64,000 nt of DNA from Pseudomonas fluorescens. GTDB lineage: Bacteria > Pseudomonadota > Gammaproteobacteria > Pseudomonadales > Pseudomonadaceae. The position numbers were made by a program, and so were the translations under genes. Positions 8,328 to 16,979 of this stretch are shown here, in pieces. A model generated the notes under the pieces. The model did no database searches. It saw only the letters and a list, made by a program, of their open reading frames with translations, and was not told where the DNA came from. The stretch's first letter is position 1. Each line of letters starts with the position of its first letter. The stretch covers positions 5,386,501 to 5,450,500 of the forward strand of contig NZ_CP012831.1 in NCBI RefSeq assembly GCF_001307275.1, read 5' to 3'.

Positions 8328-10187
8328 TCATACCTGATCCATCGCCTCGCCCACCCACCGGTCCTCACCCAGGAACCCGCCACTCTGATGGTGCCACAGC
8401 CGCGCATAGATGCCGTTCTTGGCGAGCAATTCGCTGTGGGTGCCCTGTTCGATGATGCGTCCATCGTCCATGACAATCAGTCGATCCATCGCCGCAATCG
8501 TGGACAGCCGATGGGCGATGGCGATGACGGTTTTACCCTGCATCATTTCATCGAGGCTTTCCTGGATGGCCACTTCGACTTCCGAATCCAGCGCGCTGGT
8601 CGCCTCGTCAAGGAGCAGGATCGGGGCGTTCTTGAGCATCACTCGGGCAATCGCGACGCGCTGGCGCTGGCCGCCCGACAGCTTGATGCCGCGCTCGCCG
8701 ACCAAGGTGTCGTAGCCGGTGTGGCCCTGGCGGTCGCTCAGTTGGCTGATGAACTCATCGGCCTGGGCATTGGCCGCGGCACGGCGGATTTGTGCGTCGC
8801 TCGCATCGGGGCGGCCATAGGCGATGTTGTCGCGAATGGAGCGGTGCAGCAGGGACGTATCCTGGGTGACCATGCCGATGGCGCTGCGCAGGCTGTCCTG
8901 CGTCACCTGCGCGATATCTTGCCCGTCAATGCGGATCTGTCCGCTGTCGACATCATAGAAGCGCAGCAGCAAGTTGATGAGCGTAGATTTGCCCGCGCCG
9001 GAGCGGCCCACCAGGCCGATTTTCTCGCCCGGGCGAATGTTCAGGCTCAAGCCATTGAGCACCTGGCGTTCGCCATTGTAGTTGAAGCTCACATTGTCGA
9101 AGGTGACCGCTCCGCCGGAAGTCACCAGCACCCCCGCGTCCGGCGCATCCTGCACCTTGGGGCCGCGGGTAAGGGTGGCCATGCCATCCTGCACGGTGCC
9201 GATGCTCTCGAACAGCGAGGTCATTTGCCACATGATCCAGTGCGACATGCCGTTGATACGCAACGCCATGGCGGTGATCGCCGCCACGGCACCGGCACCG
9301 ACGTCGCCCTGGTGCCACAGCCAGAGGGCATAACCGCCTGCCGCCATGATCAACCCCACCACCAACGCCTGGTTGACGATCTCGAATTGGCTGACCAGAC
9401 GCATCTGGCGAAAGCCGGTCTGTTTGAAATCCTCCATGGCCGCGCGCGCGAAGTGCGCTTCACGATTGGAGTGGGAGAACAGCTTCACGGTCGTGATGTT
9501 GGTGTAGGCGTCCGAGATACGTCCGGTCATCGAAGAGCGCGCATTGGCCTGTTCCTGTCCGACTTTCCCCAGGCGGGGCACGAAGTAGAGCATGGCCAGC
9601 CCGAACAGCACGATCCAGGCCACGAAAGGCAGCATCAGTTTCAGGGCGAAGCCACCGGCCAATGCGATGATGGCGATGAAATACACGCCGATTCCGGGGG
9701 CGATCTCGATCAGGGTGAACAGCACGTCACGCACGGCCAGCGCAGTCTGCATCACCTTGGTGGTGACCCGGCCAGAGAACTCGTCGGAAAAAAACGACAG
9801 GCTTTGCCGCAGCATCAGGCGGTGGAAGTCCCAGCGCAGCCGCAACGGCAGATTGATCGCCAATACCTGGTGCTGCACCATGGTACGCAACGCTACCAGC
9901 CCGATGCTGGCCAGCATGACGAGGCCCATGCCCCACAGCACGCGACTTTCCTGCGCCGCCGCCTCACCGCCGGCCTGCCAGGTCGAGAGCAGGTCCACGA
10001 CCTGGCCGAGGAAGGAAAACAGCCAGGCTTCATAGATCGACACACCGGCGCTGAGCAGCGCAAACGCGAGGATGTAACCGCGGGCCCCCCGTGTGCAGGC
10101 CCAGAGAAACCGAGCCAGGCCTTCGGGCGGTGGCGGTACCTCGTCGGGCGGGAAAGGGTCGAGCCTTTGTTCAAATACGCGAAGCAT
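8328..10187 (-). CDS. ABC transporter, fused permease and ATPase (type IV exporter fold)
   Basis: This 619-residue half-transporter has about six TM helices over residues 30-330 and a C-terminal ATPase. The ATPase has Walker A (G-R-S-G-A-G-K-S-T), a signature motif (L-S-G-G-Q-R-Q-R) and Walker B followed by E-A-T-S-A-L-D. It belongs to the MsbA/lipid-exporter-like family and should act as a homodimer in the inner membrane. The N-terminal extension is Pro-rich (D-P-F-P-P-D-E-V-P-P-P-P). It stands alone, with about 100 bp to the LysR gene on one side and 140 bp to another LysR gene on the other. The substrate cannot be read from sequence. Confidence 0.92.
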   Translation of the reverse strand: MLRVFEQRLDPFPPDEVPPPPEGLARFLWACTRGARGYILAFALLSAGVSIYEAWLFSFLGQVVDLLSTWQAGGEAAAQESRVLWGMGLVMLASIGLVALRTMVQHQVLAINLPLRLRWDFHRLMLRQSLSFFSDEFSGRVTTKVMQTALAVRDVLFTLIEIAPGIGVYFIAIIALAGGFALKLMLPFVAWIVLFGLAMLYFVPRLGKVGQEQANARSSMTGRISDAYTNITTVKLFSHSNREAHFARAAMEDFKQTGFRQMRLVSQFEIVNQALVVGLIMAAGGYALWLWHQGDVGAGAVAAITAMALRINGMSHWIMWQMTSLFESIGTVQDGMATLTRGPKVQDAPDAGVLVTSGGAVTFDNVSFNYNGERQVLNGLSLNIRPGEKIGLVGRSGAGKSTLINLLLRFYDVDSGQIRIDGQDIAQVTQDSLRSAIGMVTQDTSLLHRSIRDNIAYGRPDASDAQIRRAAANAQADEFISQLSDRQGHTGYDTLVGERGIKLSGGQRQRVAIARVMLKNAPILLLDEATSALDSEVEVAIQESLDEMMQGKTVIAIAHRLSTIAAMDRLIVMDDGRIIEQGTHSELLAKNGIYARLWHHQSGGFLGEDRWVGEAMDQV

Positions 10188-10327
10188 GGGGGTCTCCGAA
10201 ACGGTCGATTGGGGATTCTGTCACTAAAGGCTGCTTTGAGGGTTATGTGGCACCACGACCACCGGTGGTACTGGCACTCTCAGGTAGTCTCTTTGGCGAC
10301 GGCAAAGTTCGAAGCATTTGGGGGGCA

Positions 10328-11212
10328 TCACTGCGCGCTCAACTCCCACAACACATCCAGTACATGTTGCGTAGGCCGCTCGATGTCCAGACTGCGGTGG
10401 GCGATACCCAGTTGACGCCACAACAAGGGCTTTAATGGCCGCATGACGATCCGGGTATCGGGCAATGGCGTGGAGGCCTCATGGGGCAACAATGTCGCAC
10501 CATATCCCGCCGCCACCAGGCTTTTGATCGCATCGTTGTAGTTCAGTTGAATGCGCGGCACCGGTTGCCGGCCGTCACTGGCGAACCACTCCGACGTCAA
10601 GCGTGAAAGGCGAGTGGTGGTGTCATTCAAAATCAACGGCTGAGCGGACAGCCAACCGGGTGTCACGGTATCCGGGCATTCCCAGCGAGCCGGCAAGAAG
10701 GCCATGACCGGGTCCCGTCGCCACGGCTCGATCCGCAAGCCCTTCACCGGCGACTGCGGCAGCGCGACCAGACCGATCTCCAAGGAGCCCTCGGCAAGCT
10801 TCTTCAAGGTTTCCTGGGAGGTGAGCACCGCGACCTGCACATCGATCGCGGGGTGGCGTTGGCTCAACGTGTCCAAAGCGTTCGGCAGCAACTGTGCGAT
10901 GGCCCCGGTGGAGGCGCCAAGCCGCACACGTCCGGCCAAGCCCTGTACCTGACGCTCCACGTCCTCTAGCGCCTGTTCCGCATCCGCCAACAGGCGCCGC
11001 GCGCGCTCCACCAGGGTGTTCCCTATTGCTGAAGGCTGAACGCGCCCACGTGTGCGCGACAAGAGCTTGCCACCCACCCGCGACTCCAGGTCGGCGATAT
11101 GCAGGCTGACAGTGGGTGGCGCAAGATGCAGCACACGCGCGGCTTCGGCAAACGATCCCAGGTCGGCAATCGCCACCAACGTACGCAGTCGGTCCAGACT
11201 GATTTCCCGCAT
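10328..11212 (-). CDS. LysR-family regulator, divergent from argC
   Basis: This 294-residue protein has an N-terminal HTH (L-V-A-I-A-D-L-G-S-F-A-E-A-A-R-V-L-H-L) and a LysR effector domain. It is transcribed away from the argC-like gene at 11325, with about 110 bp of shared intergenic DNA. That layout usually means the regulator controls the divergent gene and itself. The intergenic region is AT-richer than its surroundings (around 11230-11275), consistent with overlapping promoters. The effector is unknown; an arginine-pathway metabolite is only a guess. Confidence 0.92.
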   Translation of the reverse strand: MREISLDRLRTLVAIADLGSFAEAARVLHLAPPTVSLHIADLESRVGGKLLSRTRGRVQPSAIGNTLVERARRLLADAEQALEDVERQVQGLAGRVRLGASTGAIAQLLPNALDTLSQRHPAIDVQVAVLTSQETLKKLAEGSLEIGLVALPQSPVKGLRIEPWRRDPVMAFLPARWECPDTVTPGWLSAQPLILNDTTTRLSRLTSEWFASDGRQPVPRIQLNYNDAIKSLVAAGYGATLLPHEASTPLPDTRIVMRPLKPLLWRQLGIAHRSLDIERPTQHVLDVLWELSAQ

Positions 11213-11324
11213 AGGAGCCCTTGTTCAGAAAAACTGAATTCCAGCGTTAATAAATTCAACTTTTCCTATCTTAGCGCGTCGCTGAACATTGGAACTCCTG
11301 ATTTTCAATGTTCGAGAGCATGCC

Positions 11325-12254
11325 ATGGCAAGTCCCCTTGTATTCATCGATGGCGACCAAGGCACCACCGGGTTGCAAATCCATCAACGTCTGCGCGACC
11401 GGAGCGATCTGCGGCTGCTCACCCTCAGCGCCGACTATCGCAAGGATCCGCAACGCCGCGCTGAAGCCATCAACGACTGCGACATCGCAATGCTTTGCCT
11501 GCCCGACCCGGCCGCGCGCGATGCGGTAGCGAGCATCAAAAACCCAGCTGTCCGCGTGATCGATGCAAGTTCCGCGCACCGTACCCATCCAGACTGGGTC
11601 TACGGTTTCGCGCAGATGAACTCGCAGCAGGCCAGACGAATCGCCACGGCGCGGCGGGTCAGCAACCCCGGTTGCTATCCCACGGGAGCGATAGGGCTGC
11701 TACGCCCACTGCTGGAGGCTGGGCTACTGCCCACGGACTACCCGATGAATATTTACGCCGTGTCGGGCTATTCCGGAAAAGGGCGTGCCGGCGTACAAGA
11801 GTATGAGGGGGAGGGCGCATTGCCGGCGCCGGCGTTTCAGGTCTATGGGCTGGGGCTGGCGCACAAGCATGTTCCGGAGATTCAGCAGCAAAGCGGGCTG
11901 ACGGAGCGGCCGATGTTTGTGCCGGCCTATGGCGCTTTTCGGCAGGGAATCGCGCTGACCATACCTGTGCAGACCCGCTTGTTGGCGCCTGGCGTGAGCG
12001 CGGTGCAGTTGCATGCGTGTCTGGCCCGGCACTACGCCGATGCGGGCCATGTACACGTGATGTCGATGCAGGAAGCTAAGGAGTTGACGTTCCTCGATCC
12101 CCAAGCGCTTAACGGCACAGATGATTTGCGCTTGTCGGTGTTCGAGAACGATGAGACCGGGCAGGTTTTGCTGGCTGCGGTGTTTGACAACCTTGGGAAG
12201 GGCGCCGCTGGCGCGGCGGTGCAGAATCTGGACCTGATGCTTGCAGGCGCATGA
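11325..12254 (+). CDS. argC: N-acetyl-gamma-glutamyl-phosphate reductase, short (type 2) form
   Basis: The ATG at 11325 gives M-A-S-P-L-V-F-I-D-G-D-Q-G-T-T-G, the family's N-terminal NAD(P)-binding motif. A TTG at 11289 is less likely. The 309-residue length matches the short AGPR class. Cys117 in S-N-P-G-C-Y-P-T-G is the thioester-forming catalytic residue, and V-S-G-Y-S-G-K-G and H-K-H-x-P-E-I are also present. The enzyme reduces N-acetylglutamyl phosphate to the semialdehyde in arginine synthesis. No other arg gene is adjacent. Because it sits alone under a LysR regulator, it may be a second, conditional copy. It ends 9 bp from the convergent LuxR-type gene. Confidence 0.9.
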   Translation: MASPLVFIDGDQGTTGLQIHQRLRDRSDLRLLTLSADYRKDPQRRAEAINDCDIAMLCLPDPAARDAVASIKNPAVRVIDASSAHRTHPDWVYGFAQMNSQQARRIATARRVSNPGCYPTGAIGLLRPLLEAGLLPTDYPMNIYAVSGYSGKGRAGVQEYEGEGALPAPAFQVYGLGLAHKHVPEIQQQSGLTERPMFVPAYGAFRQGIALTIPVQTRLLAPGVSAVQLHACLARHYADAGHVHVMSMQEAKELTFLDPQALNGTDDLRLSVFENDETGQVLLAAVFDNLGKGAAGAAVQNLDLMLAGA

Positions 12255-12263
12255 CCGCGCCAC

Positions 12264-13076
12264 TCAGCGTGCTGGCCTGCCTTCTTCAATGGGGAGAGAA
12301 ATATTCTGTTTTGGCATGAAAAATCGAGCAAAGAGTTCAGATTGTGACTTGATGTTTAACTTTGCGTAGATGTTGCGGCGGTGAACTTTTATGGTCTCCG
12401 CCGAGAGGGACAGCTTTCCAGCTATTTCTTTGTTGGAGAAACCGCTGAGTAATAAACGGAGTACGTCACTTTCGCGTGCGGTAATTTGTGTGCCAAGTTG
12501 ATTGACCGTTTCTGGCCACAGCGGCGGCTCGCTCAGTGTCTTCTCTACATCAATTTCAAAACCCATGCGCTGATGCATCAATGCAATCACCCACGGCTTG
12601 ATAACATCAAGGATGGTTATTTGCTCTTGGCTAAAGCGGACTTTGCTGCCGATGGACATGCATAACGTTCGGTCGGGGTCGAGTTGGACATTGTACTGGG
12701 CCTCATCCATGGAGATGTATTGGGCAAAATATTGATGGTAATACTCGGTTTCAAGAAAGTATTCCGGTGCAATGTCCAATAGGTGGAAGAAGCCACTTTG
12801 TGGGTTTTCCCGATTGGCTATATAAAACGGATCCAGCAAGTAAAGACCTTTCACATAGCGATGAGTGAATGCGTCGACTTCTTCCGCATCGGCGACCTCA
12901 GGAAGGCTGACGACCTGCACGTGTTGATTGCTGAAAATCAATACAACCCAATTATCGATCTGTACATATTCATTTAATGTGCGAACCAGTGAACTCCAGA
13001 AATCTGGGCGATTCAGCTGCATGATCAGCTTCCCAATCGATCGATGCCAAGCCAGGCTATGGAGGTCAAACGGCAT
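12264..13076 (-). CDS. LuxR-type HTH transcriptional regulator
   Basis: This 270-residue protein has a C-terminal LuxR/GerE HTH (T-A-R-E-S-D-V-L-R-L-L-L..S-N-K-E-I-A..S-x-E-T-I-K-V-H-R-R-N-I-Y-A-K-L) at about residues 190-250. The N-terminal 180 residues do not carry the conserved Trp/Tyr/Asp set of an acyl-homoserine-lactone pocket, so a quorum-sensing ligand is not supported. It is divergent from the polyamine-type binding protein at 13215 across a 138-bp AT-rich gap, which suggests it regulates that gene. Its base composition is lower in GC than the flanks. Confidence 0.88.
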   Translation of the reverse strand: MPFDLHSLAWHRSIGKLIMQLNRPDFWSSLVRTLNEYVQIDNWVVLIFSNQHVQVVSLPEVADAEEVDAFTHRYVKGLYLLDPFYIANRENPQSGFFHLLDIAPEYFLETEYYHQYFAQYISMDEAQYNVQLDPDRTLCMSIGSKVRFSQEQITILDVIKPWVIALMHQRMGFEIDVEKTLSEPPLWPETVNQLGTQITARESDVLRLLLSGFSNKEIAGKLSLSAETIKVHRRNIYAKLNIKSQSELFARFFMPKQNISLPIEEGRPAR

Positions 13077-13214
13077 TTTCTACCCCTTTAGGGTTAGGAA
13101 TTAGCAGGTCAAAGGTAAGTATTCGTAGGTATTTACTATTCGGTAACACCCGGTATATTCGCTGCCAGGGTTTACGATGGCCATGAGGGCATATCGTCTT
13201 GACAAGGATGTTGC

Positions 13215-14318
13215 ATGAGAAAGTCACATTTGCGAACCATTTTTTCGGCCTCGCTTCTCTGTGCAGGGATAAGCACTTCAGTGGCGGCTGTAGAGCCCGG
13301 GATCTATCTGTATAACTGGTTCGGGTTGCTTGCGCCGGAGACGCCAAAGGAGTTTGAGCAGGAAACTGGTACGAGCGTGCATATGGATGCGTTCGACAGC
13401 GCTGAAATCATGCAGAGTAAGGTCATGGCCGGGCGCACCGGATATGACGTGGTCGTGGCGACTTCCAATGTGTTGCCAAGCCTGATCCAGGCGGGCGTTC
13501 TCCAGCCTTTGGATCGTCATCAGCTGAGTAACTTTTCACATATCGACCCTGACATCCTGGCCCAACTCGCGGTCAATGATCCTGGTAACCGCTATGCGGT
13601 ACCCTATTTGTGGGGCACTACCGGCATTGGTTATGACGTTGACAAAGTCAGAGCGGCATTGGGTGATAATGCTCCGGTAAATAGCTGGGATCTGATCTTC
13701 AAAGAAGAAAATATCAGTAAGCTACAGTCGTGTGGCGTGGCAATGCTTGATTCGCCAAGCGAGATCATTTCGATTGCCTTGAATTACCTTGGACTCCCCA
13801 GCAACAGCAAGAACCCGGATGATTACCAGAAAGCTCAAGCGCTGCTGTTGAAGATCCGGCCTTATGTCCTTTATTTCGACTCGTCCAGAATCGACGCCGA
13901 CCTGGCTGACGGCAATATTTGTGCAGTGGTGGGATGGGCCAATGGTGCCCTGGCGGCACAGGCCATCAACGAGAAGGCCAATACGGGACGCAAGATTACC
14001 TACAGTCTTCCCCGCGAAGGCGCGTTGTCCTGGTCGGAGAATCTGGTTTTGCTAAAAGATGCGCCTCATCCCAAGGAAGGCATGGCGTTCATCAATTATA
14101 TGTTGCGACCGGAAATTATCGCCAAGACCTCAAACCACACGCTATACCCTAACGCAAATAAGGATGCCGCCGAGTTTGTCGAGCAGAAGCTGCGAGACAA
14201 TCCCTGGATTTATCCAGACAAAAAGACGATCGCGACACTTATTCCACTTGAACCCCTGCCATTGAAGCTGGAGCGCATCCGCACGCGGATCTGGACCAAA
14301 GTGAAGAGTGGCGTGTGA
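13215..14318 (+). CDS. Polyamine-type periplasmic substrate-binding protein (PotF/PotD family)
   Basis: An AAGGA sits 8-9 bases before the ATG. The 367-residue product has a signal peptide (to S-V-A-A), then Y-L-Y-N-W-F-G near residue 30, which is the family's first ligand-pocket segment (Y-N-W-x-x-Y/F). F-E-Q-E-T-G-T and Y-D-V-V-V-A-T-S match the usual second and third segments, and V-V-G-W-A-N-G-A marks the C-lobe. No permease or ATPase gene lies beside it, so it either feeds a transporter encoded elsewhere or works as a sensor input for the neighbouring LuxR-type regulator. Confidence 0.9.
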   Translation: MRKSHLRTIFSASLLCAGISTSVAAVEPGIYLYNWFGLLAPETPKEFEQETGTSVHMDAFDSAEIMQSKVMAGRTGYDVVVATSNVLPSLIQAGVLQPLDRHQLSNFSHIDPDILAQLAVNDPGNRYAVPYLWGTTGIGYDVDKVRAALGDNAPVNSWDLIFKEENISKLQSCGVAMLDSPSEIISIALNYLGLPSNSKNPDDYQKAQALLLKIRPYVLYFDSSRIDADLADGNICAVVGWANGALAAQAINEKANTGRKITYSLPREGALSWSENLVLLKDAPHPKEGMAFINYMLRPEIIAKTSNHTLYPNANKDAAEFVEQKLRDNPWIYPDKKTIATLIPLEPLPLKLERIRTRIWTKVKSGV

Positions 14319-14460
14319 TCCGGCTTTGATTTGCATGTCTGGAAAGTAAGACGTAAACGCCGATATACAGGGCGCAGGGCTGGTTAGCCAATACCTGTCA
14401 ACTCATCAGTCCGGTGTCTTCCGGTCCATTGCGCCGCCCTATGTAAAAAGAGAACAGTGG

Positions 14461-15789
14461 ATGTTCAGCCCAGCCAATCAAACGCAGTTCAGTTTGACCA
14501 TCAACGGTTTTGAGCACGATGTTCAAGTGCTCGCATTCACTGGAGAAGAGGGAATCAGCAGGCCTTACCTCTTCAACGTGGAGTGTGTTAGCGAACGGTC
14601 TGACCTGGATCTTGCAAGCCTTTTCAACAAAGAGGCTTTTCTGACGTTGGGCGCTACGGGCAACGGCATTCATGGACGGGTCTACCACATCGCACAAAGC
14701 GGTCATGGCCCGGGTTTGACACATTACAGCCTGGCCCTCGTACCGCACCTGTCCTACTTGCGGCACCGCATCAACCAGAGGATCTATCAACAGTTCTCGG
14801 TGCCGAGAATCGTCGCCTTGATCCTGGAAGAGCACGGCATTCTGGGCGATGCCTATCGGTTTCGCCTGGGGGCGACCTACCCAGAGCGTGAGTACTGTAC
14901 CCAGTACGGCGAAACGGATTTGCACTTTATCCAGCGCTTGTGCGAAGAGGAGGGTATCCACTTTCACTTCCAACACAGCGTTCAAGGCCACGTGCTGGTG
15001 TTTGGCGATGACCAGGCGATTTTCCCCGGGATCGGACAGCCCACTGCTTATGGGCAAGCGCGCGATACGGTGACCAACGAGCCGCTGATCAAGCGCATCA
15101 ACCTGCGTCTGGGGCAGCTCCCCCGTCGTGACTCGCACCGCAACGATGATGTCGAGCAACACCTGGACATTGAAGACGATGACAGGCTGGAGCGTTTCAC
15201 CAGTCATGAGCACGGCGAGCAGAGACGTCTTCGCACTATGGAGCGTCGCCATGCGGCTTATCGTCAAGCCGAAGGGCAGAGTGACCAGACTCGCTTAGCC
15301 AGCGGCCATGTGCTGGAAATCTCGGGTCATCCGCGCCAGGAGTGGAACGCCCTATGGCTACTGACCCAGGTCATCCACGAAGGTCGGCAACCACAGGTAT
15401 TGAATGAGGATGTCGCCGGTGGCAACGCTGCGCATGAAGGTGACTTCCATCAGGGTTACCGCAACCGCTTTATCGTTCTTCCATGGAATGTGTCCTATCG
15501 TCCGTCGTTGGCCCACAAGAAGCCTCGGGTGCCAAGCGACCAGACGGCTGTTGTCATCGCCCTGCAAGACGAAGAGATCCAGAGTGATGGGTGCTTGGCA
15601 AGGATCAAGGTCAAGTTCCCTTGGGACCGCGACGACAGATTTGATGACAAGAGTCGGTGTTGGCTGACGGGACCCTCCGATTGGGGGTGTGAAGTCGCGC
15701 CCCTGCGGACGGGCATGGAGGTTATGGTTACATTTCTTGAAAACGACCCCGATCAGCCGCTGATCAGTGGTTGCTTGTGTTGTCGCTAG
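14461..15789 (+). CDS. VgrG-like type VI secretion tip protein, shortened
   Basis: The N-terminal 230 residues are a good VgrG gp27-like region (F-S-P-A-N-Q-T-Q-F-S-L, R-I-Y-Q-Q-F-S-V-P, F-I-Q-R-L-C-E-E-E-G-I-H-F-H-F). The middle lacks roughly 20 residues compared with the usual R-D-Y-x-F-E-K-P region. The OB-fold near residue 370 has lost the normal C-D-Q-Y-G-R-V-K-V-x-F-x-W spacing. The protein stops at L-I-S-G-C-L, exactly where full VgrGs enter the beta-helix spike, giving 442 residues against about 650 or more. No effector, adaptor or T6SS structural gene follows. It is an orphan and either degenerate or a spike-less variant. Confidence 0.85.
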   Translation: MFSPANQTQFSLTINGFEHDVQVLAFTGEEGISRPYLFNVECVSERSDLDLASLFNKEAFLTLGATGNGIHGRVYHIAQSGHGPGLTHYSLALVPHLSYLRHRINQRIYQQFSVPRIVALILEEHGILGDAYRFRLGATYPEREYCTQYGETDLHFIQRLCEEEGIHFHFQHSVQGHVLVFGDDQAIFPGIGQPTAYGQARDTVTNEPLIKRINLRLGQLPRRDSHRNDDVEQHLDIEDDDRLERFTSHEHGEQRRLRTMERRHAAYRQAEGQSDQTRLASGHVLEISGHPRQEWNALWLLTQVIHEGRQPQVLNEDVAGGNAAHEGDFHQGYRNRFIVLPWNVSYRPSLAHKKPRVPSDQTAVVIALQDEEIQSDGCLARIKVKFPWDRDDRFDDKSRCWLTGPSDWGCEVAPLRTGMEVMVTFLENDPDQPLISGCLCCR

Positions 15790-15925
15790 GGCGGGCTTGC
15801 CGCTACCTTCGCCATTGTTCAGTGCTCCACGGACGTACCCTTTCGATTGGTGCGGCGCTCTGTATTCAAGTTTTCGGTATCGAAGAATCGACACCGCTAC
15901 CATGATGGAATGCGCCGGGATTTTG

Positions 15926-16945
15926 CTATTGATGGGAGTACAGTTTCGCAGCATTGGCAAAGCCTTTGGCTCTGAAAATAGCGCTGCCTTCGCCGAGGCT
16001 GCCGTCATTGCTCACGAGATAAACCTCGTTGGTGTCGGGCTTGAGCGCCATGCTCGTCGAGCGAAGAAAGTGGCCCTTTTCGCGCCCCGGAATCAAGATC
16101 TGGCCGATGGGCAAGCCGTTAGGATTGAGTACCAGCACGCGGCCTTGGCTGTACAGGGCCACGTACAGATTGCCATCTTGATCGACACGCATTGAGTCAG
16201 GTGATGGGCCGCTAAACCGGTAAACAACGGCTTCCCCGAAGGGAGCGATTGTCTTGGCATCTTTCAGTTCGATTCGGTGCAGCAGCCCCGTCGCGAACTC
16301 AGTGACCCAAAGGGTCTTGCCGTCGGGAGAGAGCGCAATGCCGTTGGCGATCGCGAGATTGGGCAGGATCGAGACGATTGTCTTGCCGCCAGCTGGGACG
16401 TAATAGACGCCGCCGGTGGGCTGAGTCGATGTACCCTTGAAATCGGTGAAATAAAATCCCCCTGTGCTGTCGAAAACGAGGTCATCCACCAGATGGTTTT
16501 TGCTTGCCGGGATGATGACTTGCTTTCCTGAGCCGTCCGGTTTGTAGGCTGTCAGGTTGCCGGTATTTTTGAAATTACCCAGCCCTGCCACAAACAATCT
16601 GCCGTCTTTATGAATAGCCAGTCCCGCACTTCCCAGCGCGTTTTTCGGCACAACGACACTGAGTTTCTTGTCGGGATCGACCTTTAGAACCTGCCCCCCG
16701 AACACCTCGACAAACAGCAAATTGCCGGCCCTGTCGAACGATGGACCTTCCAGTTGCAGGGGGCCGTCGGACACCTTCAGCCACAGATCGGCTGTCACCG
16801 TCGGCAACTCTTTTTCGGGTGATCCAATGGCCTGGAGTTGCTGGCCCTCCGCCGAGTAGTTCAGGGTGGGGATAGCGTCCGCGTGGGCTTGTAGGATGCC
16901 AGCGCTGAAGGCCAGGCACAGGGAAGCCAAGAGTTTTTTGCGCAT
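15926..16945 (-). CDS. Exported SMP-30/gluconolactonase-like lactonase
   Basis: This 339-residue protein has an N-terminal signal peptide (M-R-K-K-L-L-A-S-L-C..A-H-A-D-A) and six-bladed propeller repeats. It has the L-E-G-P-S-F-D-R-A-G-N-L strand that places a metal-ligand Glu, N-G-I-A-L-S-P-D-G-K-T-L-W-V-T-E, and S-M-R-V-D-Q-D-G-N-L-Y-V-A. These are typical of SMP-30/lactonase enzymes that open lactones with a divalent metal. It lies 34 bp downstream of the TctA-like permease in the mevalonate operon, so periplasmic hydrolysis of mevalonolactone is a reasonable inference, not shown by the sequence alone. Confidence 0.87.
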   Translation of the reverse strand: MRKKLLASLCLAFSAGILQAHADAIPTLNYSAEGQQLQAIGSPEKELPTVTADLWLKVSDGPLQLEGPSFDRAGNLLFVEVFGGQVLKVDPDKKLSVVVPKNALGSAGLAIHKDGRLFVAGLGNFKNTGNLTAYKPDGSGKQVIIPASKNHLVDDLVFDSTGGFYFTDFKGTSTQPTGGVYYVPAGGKTIVSILPNLAIANGIALSPDGKTLWVTEFATGLLHRIELKDAKTIAPFGEAVVYRFSGPSPDSMRVDQDGNLYVALYSQGRVLVLNPNGLPIGQILIPGREKGHFLRSTSMALKPDTNEVYLVSNDGSLGEGSAIFRAKGFANAAKLYSHQ

Positions 16946-16979
16946 GTGGGTGACCTTCTTGTTGTTATGTTGGATTGGC

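Noticed and set aside
12264..13076. Quorum-sensing LuxR receptor
   Set aside because: The GerE-type HTH is clear, but the conserved autoinducer-pocket residues are not visible in the N-terminal half, and no luxI gene is near.
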